Shown here: positions 38,501-53,500 of the stretch, one piece after another
Layout of the letters: each line of letters starts with the position of its first letter
How positions within the stretch are numbered: the first letter of the stretch is position 1
Origin: Owenia fusiformis
Taxonomy: Eukaryota; Annelida; Polychaeta; Sabellida; Oweniidae
DNA length: 64,000 nucleotides
Reading direction: 5' to 3'
Assembly: GCA_903813345.2 (NCBI GenBank)
Contig: CAIIXF020000011.1
Location: 36,490,166-36,554,165, forward strand
Position numbers and translations under genes: made by a program
The notes under the pieces: generated by a model
What the model was told of the DNA's origin: nothing
The model's database searches: none
Seen by the model: only the letters and a program-made list of their open reading frames with translations

Positions 38501-41500
38501 ATGATGCAGAAATGCTAGAAAGCAATATCGCTAAAACACAAAAATGTTAAAAATGCTACATTGCTGACCACCTATCAAACTTACTCTCCGCCGTTGTTAA
38601 CTGTCCCACAAAAAGCCATAAAACGGGCTTAATCTGGCTGTGGTTGTGACACTCGATCACAAACAATCTTCGATACGCCCGTCTCATTCGCAGTTCGTTA
38701 AGGTCGCACAATGTCGTTGTGCACACGTACTGGAATTTTTGTGCATCCTCCTTTCACACACTACCCTATCACGTGACCACATTTAAAAAGGATACAGGGT
38801 ACAGTTAAGTTGCATATGCGGCGGGTATCCTCTATCTTTGTATATAAGGCTTTTCTGGTAATAATACGTTGCAAACTGCTCGATGAATCTAGACAATGTA
38901 TAGTAAAACATTTAGAATGTATGTAAAATCTAGTATACATTCAGAACTATGGAAATACACAAGCGTCCTCCATTTGCAACTTCGCTGTATCCTGTATTTC
39001 TTTTAAAGGAATACAGGATACAGTATGGGGGTATAGTAGTGTTTCTAAGTTCTGGAGACCTACCCGTTCGAGTACGTTTATGAAGTTTGTGGACACCAAA
39101 CAGTCCAGAACTTGCTTGTTGTGATAGAGGGGCTAAATGGAAAAATGCCAAATGTGATATTGCTAAAATGCAAAAATGCAAGGTTGATAAAATGCAAGAA
39201 TGATAAAAAATAAATACACAAAGTAAAGGCTACTTCTGTCTAAAAAGCTAAAGCTGAAGCGTGAATGCATTTTCTAATTTTTTTAAATACATGTACTTTC
39301 TAAAAACTTTTGGAACCATCATTATCAACTTCTTAATATGGCAGTTTAACAAACCCAAATCTCGATGGAAAATCAATTAAGTATACAGACATTAAATGAT
39401 TTTCATAGAATATTTCAAGATCACTTTTTATCTTGATGTGCCTTACAGTCAATCATAAGCTTATTCTGTTTTTAATTCTAACCAAACTGTCAGCTTCTCT
39501 TTTCATATTTGATTTGATTATTTCTGATTCCTCTCGCTGACTCTCTGTGTTATCGCAAATGATGGCAGAGTTGCTCATTGTTATGGGCGAGCTCCCATGC
39601 AGAGTTACTCATTGTTATGGGCGAGCTCCCATGCAGGAGTTCACATTCTCGGAAAAGACTAGTGCTAGTACTACCACCGGTGTGTGTTATGGGTTTATCT
39701 CTTGAATACACATCTATCTATTGATTGGCATTTCCTTTCTTTCCTATATAATCAGTATTGTTTGTGCAGCTTGCGTATTCAAATCGAATGCAAGATCACT
39801 CTTTGTTGTATATCAAATTGTTTGTCTATTTGTATTCCACCCCTTTGAATGAGCCATTGATGAATCCCGTGGTAATAATTAAGGGGATGGGCTCTGTCGG
39901 CTATCATGGCCATGTCGACATTAGATAATCTATATTTCGAAGACGACATTTTATGCATGTGATATACATGTTGTATATACGTACATTCCAATCCATAAGT
40001 TTGGCAACTGGAAATCCAAACATGCACAGGTTTTAATATGCCCACCATAATATCCCATGATGCATTCTAATATACTATCAATTTTATGTCACGTCAGTTA
40101 CATCTCAATTTGGTCGATATTCTCTTTTGATGTCAGAATTAAAGAGAAAATCAGATATAGCGAGCAAACAAAAAATTGTTTCAATTTTAGAATATTTTTG
40201 GCTCATGTCATTCCTTGTCATGTCTATTTTCTAAAAATCACAAAAGTGCATACTTTATTCCAGGAAAACTAAAGATTTTTACAATAAAGTATCATTTTTC
40301 TATAAGAATAGTTACCATTCTTATTGTTTGGGAGAATTTAAACATTTTCACTTATTTGTGCACTTTGAATAATTAATTACTTCACCAATTTATAACATAT
40401 TGTGAATCCTTTGGGAGATATTGTATTTGATATTGTAAGGAATAGATTGGTAGGTCAATTATACATGTTGCTTGTAATTTTGTTGATAGCTCAATTTTTT
40501 TAAATTCCTATAAATTAGACCAAGTGTATCATAAGCACGTTTTACAAAATATGAAAGAGATTGATTACATATTCTATGAAGAATTCGTAAATTCAAAAAT
40601 GCATGTCAAAAAGTCCAATATCGCAATATAGCATGTAAATATAGCATCTAAAGTTCAAATTTCAAATTGACCAATTTTTTTTCAAAATCATCTATAAGTT
40701 CTCAGAAGTTCAAATCTGACTTTAGATTTGAGATTCCACCTCCAATGACTTTCTCAGGGTCAAAAAAGGTCTTTTTACTACTTGCTTCAAATTGACCAAT
40801 TTATTTTTTCAAAATCATCTACAAGTTCTAAGAAATTAAAATCTGAAAAGATTAATCTCATAATATTGTAAGCAACAAGGTGGTGACATTTTGTCATGTT
40901 AACGCCTTGTTGTTTTATTGTTATCCGTTTCCAAAGTACGTTCATTCAGTTTTGAGGGATAAAAAGTACTTTTAAGTGTTAAGTAATGAGACTTTATTCA
41001 AAGTGAAAGGTTTGGGTGAAAGATGAATAGTAAAAAAGTAAGGGCAAAGGTTAGAGTCATAAATATATTTACAGTAACATGACTCTAACCTTTGCCCTTA
41101 CTTTCTTTACTATTCATCTTTCACCCAAACCTTTCATTTTGAGACACCCGATTGCTTGCATTGCAACCAGACATTATGACAATAACTTGCATTACAACGA
41201 GACATTATGGCAATTACTTGCATTACAACGAGACATTATGGCAATTGCTTGCATTACAACCAGACATTATGACAATAACTTGCATTACAATGAGACATTA
41301 TGGCAATTACTTGCATTACAACGAGACATTATGGCAATTGCTTGCATTACAACCAGACATTATGACAATAACTTGCATTACAACGAGACATTATGGCAAT
41401 TACTTGCATTACAACGAGACATTATGGCAATTACTTGCATTACAACGAGACATTATGGCAATTGCTTGCATTACAACCAGAAATTATGACAACAACTTGC

Positions 41501-44500
41501 ATTACAACCAGACATTATGACAATAACTTGCATAACAACGAGACATTATGGCAATTGATTACATTACAATGAGACATTATGACAATAACTTGCATAACAA
41601 CGACACATTATGGCAATTGGTTACATTGCAACCAGCCATTATGGCAATTACTTGCATTACAACGAGACATTATGGCAATTGCTTGCATTACAACCAGACA
41701 TTATGACAATTGCTTGCATTACAACCATACATTATGACAATAACTTGCATAACAACGAGACATTATTGCAATTGATTACATTACAACTAGACATTATGAC
41801 AATAACTTGCATTACAACGAGACCTCATGCAATTGATTACATTACAACCAGACATTATGACAATAACTTGCATAACAACGAGACATTATGACAATAACTT
41901 GAATAACAACGAGACATTATGGCAATTTCTTGCATCACAACCAGACATTATGGCACTTGATTACATTACAACCAGACATTATGGCAATTTCTTGCGTCAT
42001 AACCAGCCATTATGGCACTTGATGACATTACAACCAGACATTATGACAATTGCTTGCATTACAACCATACATTATGACAATAACTTGCATTACAACCAGA
42101 CATTATGACAATAACTTGCATAACAACGAGACATTATTGCAATTGATTACATTACAACTAGACATTATGACAATAACTTGCATTACAACGAGACATTATG
42201 ACAATAACTTGAATAACAACCAGACATTATGGCAATTGATTACATTACAACCAGACATTATGACAATTACTTGCATTACAACGAGACATTATGGCAATTA
42301 CTTGCATTACAACGAGACATTATGGCAATTGCTTGCATTACAACCAGACATTATGACAATTGCTTGCATTACAACCAGACATTATGACAATAACTTGAAT
42401 AACAACGAGACATTATGGCAATTGATTACATTACAACCAGCCATTATGGCAATTTCTTGCATCACAACCAGACATTATGGCACTTGATTACATTACAACC
42501 AGACATTATGGCAATTACTTGCATAACAACGAGACATTATGGCAATTGATTACATTACAACCAGCCATTATCGCAATTTCTTGCGTCATAACCAGCCATT
42601 ATGGCACTTGATGACATTACAACCAGACATTATGGCAATTGATGACATTACAACCAGACATTATGACAATAACTTGCATAACAACGAGACATTATGGCAC
42701 TTAATGACATTACAACCAGCCATTATCGCAATAACTTGCATTACAACCCGACACTTGATGACATTACAACCAGACATTATGGCGATTTCTTGCATCACAA
42801 CCAGATATTATGGCACTTGATGACATTACAACCAGACATTATGGCAATTACTTGCATAACAACGAGACATTATGGCAATTGATTACATTACAACCAGACA
42901 TTATGGCAATTACTTGCATAACAACGAGACATTATGGCAATTGATTACATTACAACCAGCCATTATCGCAATTTCTTGCGTCATAACCAGCCATTATGGC
43001 ACTTGATGACATTACAACCAGACATTATGGCAATTGATGACATTACAACCAGACATTATGACAATAACTTGCATAACAACGAGACATTATGGCACTTAAT
43101 GACATTACAACCAGCCATTATCGCAATAACTTGCATTACAACACGACACTTGATGACATTACAACCAGACATTATGGCGATTTCTTGCATCACAACCAGA
43201 TATTATGGCACTTGATGACATTACAACCAGACATTTTGGCAATTGATCGCATTACAATTATAGATTATGACAATTGATTGCATGCAACCACCAATTATGG
43301 CAATTGCAAAACAACCAGACATTATTTCAATTGCTTCCAGGTGGAGCTAAATCCTCATAATTTGAAACAAGCTCAGTTCCGGGTGATGCCAAGGTACAAA
43401 GTCAAAGCTGAGGGAGATATCGTAAGTACATCATCTTGTATAGTTTAGTCTAATAGCGCCTCTAATAGCAATTAAACAATATAGTATATAGTCATGGTAT
43501 ATATAATAATCGTTTTGTACTGTATGGTATGATAGTTTATGAGGTATGCTATGTAAGTTTTATGTGGTGTAAGTTTTATTTTGAAATACCACTGTAATGG
43601 CAGCAAGGATTCAACAGTTGGTGATGTGGCCAATCCAACGTCTTGGCTGCTGAATTGCTGTGGTTAAGATTGCACATTTGAGTTTGTAATGGCCTTCAAC
43701 AAATAGAAAATGCACTTTTTGGTTCAGATTTAGCCTTCTGAGCATCAGCATCAAATGTGTGAAGTAGAAAACTTGGCTGATAAAGGTTAGGGCATAATGA
43801 TGATACTGAGTCGTACTGGTTTGAGGATGTTAATGGACAATCGTTTACTGTGAACATGGACTGATACATTGTAGTTATAAGAAAACAATTCATTGTGACA
43901 TTAGCGCGGAAGCGAGGGATTGTCATGGATACTGTTATCCATCGGAAAGATGAAGCAGCATCGTAGTGCTCAGATGCTTCACTTGATTGGTTCTTAAACC
44001 TCCTTCATGAATTATCTGAAGACAGACTAGTCTCTAATTGTATGGATCACAACTGAGCTGCACATTCTCAAGACATATCCCATATATGTTTTAGTGTAGG
44101 GATACTTTAGAGGCAGGATCTATACACACAATCCCCGAACTACTGATGATCAAAATAATATTAAAACAGCTGAGATCGGGATAGTTCCTGATGACAACAT
44201 GGACAGGGACATTACAATGTGTTTGAGGAGCTTGGATTGAGAACATTACAAACATTGATCTGTGCTCACATTATAGTGGTATATGATGATAAAACGTAGA
44301 CAACACAAAACTTACATGTCTCTGGGACAGGTCTATGAAAAAAGTTAGAAATCTTCCTATCATTAGAAAATTGTACGCAATCAACAGTGTGGATGACTTT
44401 TTGGACCACCCTGTATACGTTCAGAACTAAGGAAAATATCGTGCAAGTTCAGATTGAAGGGAGTTAGTTTCTAAGTAATTTACAGATAACATATTTCGAC

Positions 44501-47500
44501 ATTTGTCTAATTGTAACTACTTCGTCTATTTTAACTGACTTGTCTTATTGTAAATGCCTTGCTTATTTTCAACTGCCTTGTCTAATTGTTACTGCCTTGT
44601 CTAATTGTTACTACTTCGTCTATTTTCAACTGCCTTGCTTATTTTTAACTGCCTTGTCTAATTGTTACTGCCCTGTCTAATTGTAACTATTTCGTCTATT
44701 TTAACTGGTTTGTCTTATTGTAACTGCCTCGTCTATTTTAATGACTTCAGTGAATGAAATGTCCCTTGGTCTTCTGGTCTTGGATTGTGATATTGGTTCT
44801 GGAATGGTGGGGGAAAGGGGGTATTAGACATTGTTTTTTCACGTTAGATCATTGTTTTGGGCTATATGGGATTTGTTTTTCTTGACTGGTATGCACTTAG
44901 AGTTTGTTTTTTCTTGCCAAGTTCCATTACAACTTTTGGTCCTTTCTCTTTGGCGCTAGTGTTTATATATTTAACTGGCTTGTCTTATTGTTTAACTACC
45001 TCGTCTATTTTGAACTGACCTGTCTAAGTGTAACTGCCTTTTTTGTTTTAGCTGCCGTATCTAATTGTAACTGCTTTGCCTGTATTTAACTGCTTTCTCT
45101 ATTTGTAGGTACAAGTAGCGGACCAAGTAGTCCTGGAAAGTGTAAAGTCCCCAGGCCAATTCCTTCACGTTAGCAAATCACAATTTGGTGTGCAATCTGT
45201 TTATGCGAACGAGTAAGTTTTTCATTTAAACGCTCTCATATCAATTTGTTAACTGGAAGTCTTCATTTGATAGCCTATTTAAGCCTATTCCATATTAGCC
45301 TATTTAAGCCTATTCCATATTAGCCTATTTAAGCCTATTCCATATTACAATAGTTCGTAAATCCATACAAAAAATTAATGATATTTGAATCGCCAAACAC
45401 GCGATGTAGAAGATTTTCCGTTCCGTTATGAAGGAGGGGGGGGGGTGTACCACGATATCCTAGTGAATGGAGTGTATTCCAAATGTTCAAATACAACGTC
45501 TCCTTCCGAAATTTTCACTGCCTGTTTATACACAGTGTAATACTGCATTTCATCAAGTCATTTTGTACGTTGATTTAAATATATACTTTTTTCAGACACG
45601 AGTTGAATCTATCTGTACGTCAAAGTGGTTTCTCCTGTTATCGAAGAGACAAACCTACGTCAGATCACGAGAACAAACTAAAGGTATGCAAATTGCTATA
45701 TCGGCATAGTTTGGCTTGAGTCTCAACCTTATATATTCAACGTATTTAAGTGTCATAGCTCGTACAAGTTAGGCCAGATGTCATCCATGTCCAATCTAAT
45801 TGGATATTTCAGCCAATGGTACATGTATACAATGAAAACTTGTTTAACACCCCAGTCACATTTGCTACGGCCGCCGTGCGGTCTATGATTTCTGTACGTT
45901 TGCAGTCACTTTTCCTACGGCAACCGCACGGCGAATTTTGTTCATATGAAAAACGAGGTTGCCGTGCGGCCTTTTAAATGGTGAACCACGGTCGCCGCAC
46001 GGAGGGAGTAGTTTTTTCCTGATACAAAAGCAGATGCAACGTGGCCCTGCGGCAAATGTACGTTCACCATACACTTCAGCTGTACAAACGTTAATGCCTA
46101 GTTTTATTTAATCTACATTATACATTGTAAGTACAATTTATAAATGTTATTTATAGTGCTAGGATATAGTATCAAAATAAAAAGTGTTGAGTGACCAAGA
46201 ACCAAGACCCCGAGTAACTTAAGGAAATCTGGTCACAACTAAATGACACTACACGATGGTAACGCTTATTAGAGGAAAGGAAGAACAAAAGGATACCATT
46301 CCCAATGAATCGGATGATTGAGAGGAAAATGATTTGTCTGCAATTCAGAAGATTGCAGAATTTTACGAGGCCCATTCATACCTGTCTGACCTCAGTCATG
46401 AGAAATACTGCAATATCAAAAACGAAAGACTGTTAATTTGAATTTTAGACCTACCAGATGTTTGGAAATCAAGGATTTTCTTATACATCTCTTGTTCCAT
46501 TCAAAGCAAAAGAAAAATGCCTTTCTGTTGGTACACAACTCTGGTATAGAGGGCGCTTCTCACAGCTGGGGACATTTTATCATATGCTTTTTATCATATA
46601 CTCCCTAGCAGTGATAGTCTTCAACATATTCCGAGACACTGCATGGGCATTCAGCTCTTAATGGAACAAGTTTGACAATTGTGATTGGGGTGTTAGCATT
46701 CTGCATCTGACCATATGATTGGTTGTTATTGACCATATATCTTTTGGAATCTGATTGGTTGATAACGACCATATGTCTTACGGCGTCAGATTGGTTGTTA
46801 TTGACCATATGTCTTGTGGAATCTGATTGGTTGATAATGACCATATGTCTTAAGGCGTCAGATTGGTTTTTATGGTTTTTATTGGTTTTACCATGTGCCT
46901 CACGTCAAGCGTGCATTTAAACCTTCTACTGCAACTACATGTATACGACGGTTTATAGATGAATGTCTTTAAAATTAAGAAGAATAAAAAATTACGATTT
47001 TAAAGACATTTTCGATATTTTATGAATATGACATATCGAACCATTGTTTTCTAGGCAGGAGTGCCTATACGCCTATATCATAAGGAAGTGGAGGCTTACA
47101 TGGTCGCAGAGGGGTTATTCGGTGAAGATCTCATGGAAGATGGTAAGTAATTAGACTACCTTGTCCCGGGAAAGCATCCAGTGTGCACTGTCAAGGAGGA
47201 TTGTATCCCAAGCTTCCAACTTGATATTCTACCATATTTGGAGTCGTGATTTCAAAATTCGAATTCAAACAACCGCCATTTTTTTTACTTCAGAATTCGA
47301 ATCGCAATTTTTGGTCCTATTTCCATACAAGAATACAAAAACACATAGGAGGTGATCGAGATATTTGTTGGACCGTTGATTATGAATTATAGTCACTTAA
47401 ATTTTCAGAAAATAACGACATTCTGATCTGACATTTTCATTGTTTGAAAATATCGAATTGCGTCCCTGTAAGCCAATCCTCCTTGTAGCATTACATAAGT

Positions 47501-50500
47501 ATTAATATTCTCAAGATGGATGCTTTGGAACATATGCCTTAATACTTGTATATCCCATGTTGAATTATGGATTGCTATAAAGACTTTTAGACTGTTAAGT
47601 GCCTGATTACACTACTATCACACCAAACTAGTTCTCACTACGTTCTCGAAAACGGGCTTTAACTGTGTACGAACGGACTGGACGTACTTAGAACCGTTTG
47701 GGGTCTATTTACAAACTTCATCGAACGTACTCGTACGGGTAGGTCCTCTTGAACTTAGAACATGCTCAAAATGTTCTCTTGGTCGTCACGTTCTACAATT
47801 AGATTTAGAACGAGTGACAACCTACTAAAGACGAGCTGGACGTGCTATGAACGGAACCGTCGTACTTCAATCCTACTTGGGACGTTTTTACCACGAGTTG
47901 AACTGTCCAAGGACGTATTTAGAACGAGGTAGAACTAATTGCAAACGGGTTAAACCGATTAAGAAGGTATCTATCAACGAGTTAGCAAAAATATAGCTAT
48001 CACACCAAGCAAGTTGCCACTGCGTTCTTCAAAACTGTTTTTAAACTGTGTGCGAACAGAATGAACGTAGCTACAACGTTTTACCAACTTCATGGTCTTT
48101 CCCGGATGGGGAATGTGATTTAGAATTTTGAATCGATTCAAAATTCGATGGCGACCATACCGTTCTGTAATCAGGTCATGATGACCTTCTAGACTAAGGG
48201 ACGCGTTATACGACGTTGCACACCGACATGGGGCGACCTGAACGAACTGCGAATGAGATGGACGTATTGAAGACTGTTTATGAACGAAGTAGCTAATTAT
48301 TTTAGACATATTTCCCGACCACAGCCAGATTGACCCCGTTTTACGACGTTTTCGTAGAACTGGGAAGAACGGATAAGAACTAGTTTGGTGTGATAAGGGG
48401 GGGGGGGGGGGGTGGGGGGTTTAAATATACGTCATATTGCATAGCAGTGTTTACCAAGCTAGTTCTCAACCGTTCTTTCCAGTCGTATAAAAAGTCTAAA
48501 TCTGACTGTGCTCGGGAAATATGTCTAAAATAATTAACTTCTCTAAAACACCTCCAGTCTAGTAGGTATGTTGTCACACGATCTAATGATAAAACGGTTA
48601 AGTCGCCATCGAATTTCCGAATGATTCAAAATTCTAAATCACCTTCCAACCGGGCACGTCCATGGAATTCGTAAATATACCGAATATAGAAAGTTGCAGC
48701 TACGTTTATTCCGTTAGCATTCAATTTAAAACCAGTTTGAAACGTTTTCAAGAACGCAATGACAACTAGTTTGTGTAATAGCCAAACTTTGCTAACTCGT
48801 TCATAAGCAATCTTAAATACGTCCTTAAATTCGCTTGCAATTAGTTCTACCTCGTTCTCAATACGTCCTCAACTCGTTCAAAAAACGTCCCTAGTAGGAT
48901 GGATGTGCGACAGTTCCATTCGTAGAACTGTACGTACAACTCGTCTTAAATACGCTGATTGGAGTAGTAACTAGTTGCAGAATGTGGCGACCATCAGAAC
49001 GACTTGAGCATACTCTTAAGTTATGGAGGACTTCGATCCCCGTTCGTTCACGATGTTTGTAAATAGATCCCCAAACGACTTTTAGTACGTCTAGTACGTT
49101 CGTATACATTTTGAACCCGTTTTCGGGAACTAGAGAGAACTAGTTTGGTGTGATAGTAGGGCTACGTGTCAGAATATATCTGCTATAATGTACGTTTTTT
49201 TTCAGTACACCTACGTGTTAGAGCTCTCGATCAGAACAATCCAAAAACACTTTTCCCTTCAAGTTCTGCACTCACCTATTGGGAAATTGAATTTGAAGGC
49301 GGGGGAATCGATGGTAAGCGTATTGCTTGATTAATTATACTGTTATATACGAGTTATACACGAATTGTATTTGAATGTATATATCTTAAGGAGTGTTATA
49401 AAATGGGAGCTATACATATTATGTGTCCTCTACTTTAGGCCAGTGAATGAACACGAGTTGTATGCGAATGTATATATCTTAAGGGGTGTTATAAAATGGG
49501 AGCTATACATGTTATGTGTCCTCTACTTAGGCCAGTGAATGAACACGAGTTGTATGCGAATGTATATATCTTAAGGGGTGTTATAAAATGGGAGCTATAC
49601 ATGTTATGTGTCCTCTACTTAGGCCAGTGAATGAACACGAGTTGTATGCGAATGTATATATCTTAAGGGGTGTTATAAAATGGGAGCTATACATGTTATG
49701 TGTCCTCTATTTTAGGCCAGTGAATGAACACGAGTTGTATGCGAATGTATATATCTTAAGGGGTGTTATAAAATGGGAGCTATACATGTTATATGTCCTC
49801 TATTTTAGGCCAGTAAATGAACACGAGTTGTATGCGAATGTATATATCTTAAGGGGTGTTATAAAATGGGAGCTATACATATTATGTGCCCTCTACTTAG
49901 GCCAGTGAATGAACACGAGTTGTATGTGAATGTATATATCTTAAGGGGTGTTATAAAATGGGAGCTATACATATTATGTGTCCTCTACTTTAGGCCATTG
50001 AATGAACACGAGTTGTATGTGAATGTATATATCTTAAGGAGTGTTATAAAATGGGAGCTACACATATTATGTGTCCTCTACTTTAGGCCAGTGAATGAAC
50101 ACGAGTTGTATGTGAATGTATATATCTTAAGGGGTGTTATAAAATGGGAGCTATTCATATGATGTGTCCTCTACTTTAGGCCAGTGAATGAACACGAGTT
50201 GTATGTGAATGTATATATCTTAAGGAGTGTTATAAAATGGGAGCTATACATATTATGTGTCCTCTACTCTAGGCCAGTGAATGAACACGAGTTGTATATG
50301 AATGTATATCTTAAGGAGTGTTATAAAATGGGAGCTATACATATTATGTGTCCTCTACTTTAGGCCAGTGAATGAACACGAGTTGTATGTGAATGTATAT
50401 ATCTTAAGGAGTGTTATAAAATGGGAGCTATTCATATGATGTGTCCTCTACTTTAGGCCAGTGAATGAACACGAGTTGTATTTGAATGTATATATCTTAA

Positions 50501-53500
50501 GGAGTGTTATAAAATGGGAGCTATACATATTATGTGTCCTCTACTTTAGGCCAGTGAATGAACACGAGTTGTATGTGAATGTATATATCTTAAGGCGTGT
50601 TATAAAATGGGAGCTATACATATTATGTGTCCTCTACTTTAGGCCAGTGAATGAACACGAGTTGTATGTGAATGTATATATCTTAAGGAGTGTTATAAAA
50701 TGGGAGCTATTCATATGATGTGTCCTCTACTTTAGGCCAGTGAATGAACACGAGTTGTATTTGAATGTATATATCTTAAGGAGTGTTATAAAATGGGAGC
50801 TATACATATTATGTGTCCTCTACTTTAGGCCAGTGAATGAACACGAGTTGTATGTTAATGTATATATCTTAAGGCGTGTTATAAAATGGGAGCTATAGAT
50901 ATTATTAGTCCTCTACTTTAGGCCAGTGAATGAACACGAGTTGTATGTGAATGTATATATCTTAAGGAGTGTTATAAAATGGGAGCTATACATATTATGT
51001 GTCCTCTACTTTAGGCCAGTGAATGAACATGAGTTGTATGCGAATGTATATATTTTAAGGGGTGTTATAAAATGGGAGCTATACATATTATGTGTCCTCT
51101 ACGTTAGGCCAGTGAATGAACACGAGTTGTATGCGAATGTATATATCTTAAGGAGTGATATAAAATGGGAGCTATACATATTATGTGTCCTCTACTTTAG
51201 GCCATTGAATGAACACGAGTTGTATGTGAATGTATATATCTTAATGGGTGTTATAAAGTGGGAGCTATTCATATGATGTGTCCTCTACTTTAGGCCAGTG
51301 AATGAACACGAGTTGTATGTGAATGTATATATCTTAAGGGGTGTTATAAAATGGGAGCTATTCATATGATGTGTCCTCTACTTTAGGCCAGTGAATGAAC
51401 ACGAGTTGTATTTGAATGTATATATCTTAAGGAGTGTTATAAAATGGGAGCTATTCATATGATGTGTCCTCTACTTAAGGCCAGTGAATGAACACGAGTT
51501 GTATTTGAATGTATATATCTTAAGGAGTGTTATAAAATGGGAGCTATTCATATGATGTGTCCTCTACTTAAGGCCAGTGAATGAACACGAGTTGTATGTG
51601 AATGTGTATGTAAATGAGATATACCCTTCCGAGTTAGATTTAAAAAAGACAAATGAATCGAACATGAATGCGCCTTATCTTGACCTTCTCATTAACATTG
51701 AACAAGACAACAATATATATTGTAAGTTGTATGATAAACGAGATGATTTCAACTTTGATATTGTGAATTTTCCCGATTTAGACAGTAATATTCCATTAAA
51801 TCCAGCATATGGGGTCTATGTATCCCAGCTTATTAGATATGGCAGGGCATGCTCTAAATATTTAGATTTTAAGTCAAGACACAATACTTTAGTGATCAAA
51901 CTGTTAAGTCAAGGTTATAATGCTATAAAGCTTAGGAAATTCTTTCTGGGCTTTGCTGAAAAATACAAATCATTAATTTCGAAGTTTCAAGTTTTTCCAC
52001 TTGAGATGCTGAAGGATGTGGGATTGTTTAAGACATTGGCAATGAACTCACAATATTTTCACTTGGCACCTTTTGAGGTGGATCCCGGCTATGGCATTAC
52101 TGGTTGAGAAATAGGGATCGAAACCAGCCATAGTTTTCTCCTGATGACCATTGTGAATTATTGTGTTTTATGGATTATGGCGACGGCTTTCGTGAATGGA
52201 TGTTGACCCTTTGAAACACCTATGGACTTGGAGACTGGATTTGATCTGTCCCACATCATTTGAGACTGAATGCTCTATCTTGTATGAGTACTTGTATCTA
52301 CAACTATTTTTGAGGTTATGAGTATTGGCTATCAATTGGCTATCAATTTCTAATTTTTTCTTCAACATGTATTGTAATGACTTCAGTATGAATGAAATGT
52401 CCCTTGGTCTTCTGGTCTTGGATTGTGATATTAGTTCTTGAATGGTGGGGGGAAAGGGGGTATTAGACATTATTTCTTTTCACGTTAGATCATGGTTTTG
52501 GGCTATATGGGGTTTGTTTTTCTTGAATGGTATGCACTTAAGTTTGCTTTTTCTTGTTAAGTTCCATTACAACTTTTGGTCCTTTCCCTTTGGCACTTGT
52601 ACTTATATATCTAAAGGGGTGTTATAAAATGGGAGCTATTCATATGATGTGTCCTCTACTTTAGGCCAGTGAATGAACACGAGTTGTATGTGAATGTATA
52701 TATCTTAATGGGTGTTATAAAATGGGAGCTATTCATATGATGTGTCCTCTACTTTAGGCCAGTGAATGAACACGAGTTGTATGTGAATGTATATATCTTA
52801 ATGGGTGTTATAAAATGGGAGCTATTCATATGATGTGTCCTCTACTTTAGGCCAGTGAATGAACACGAGTTGTATGTGAATGTATATATCTTAATGGGTG
52901 TTATAAAATGGGAGCTATTCATATGATGTGTCCTCTACTTTAGGCCAGTGAATGAACACGAGTTGTATGTGAATGTATATATCTTAATGGGTGTTATAAA
53001 ATGGGAGCTATTCATATGATGTGTCCTCTACTTTAGGCCAGTGAATGAACACGAGTTGTATGTGAATGTATATATCTTAATGGGTGTTATAAAATGGGAG
53101 CTATTCATATGATGTGTCCTCTACTTTAGGCCAGTGAATGAACACGAGTTGTATGTGAATGTATATATCTTAATGGGTGTTATAAAATGGGAGCTATTCA
53201 TATGATGTGTCCTCTACTTTAGGCCAGTGAATGAACACGAGTTGTATTTGAATGTATATATCTGAAGGGGTGTTATAAAATGGGAGCTATTCATATGATG
53301 TGTCCTCTACTTTAGGCCAGTGAATGAACACGAGTTGTATTTGAATGTATATATCTGAAGGGGTGTTATAAAATGGGAGCTATTCATATGATGTGTCCTC
53401 TACTTTAGGCCAGTGAATGAACACGAGTTGTATTTGAATGTATATATCTGAAGGGGTGTTATAAAATGGGAGCTATTCATATGATGTGTCCTCTACTTTA

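Noticed and set aside
41079-43277. Several 60-145-residue repeat proteins
   Set aside because: Translations of the 31-bp array in all three frames; no conservation of one frame.
49588-51276. Open frames reading VNEHELYVNVYILRGVIKWE
   Set aside because: 93-bp array; the units resemble the exon 11 junction but lack their own exon structure.
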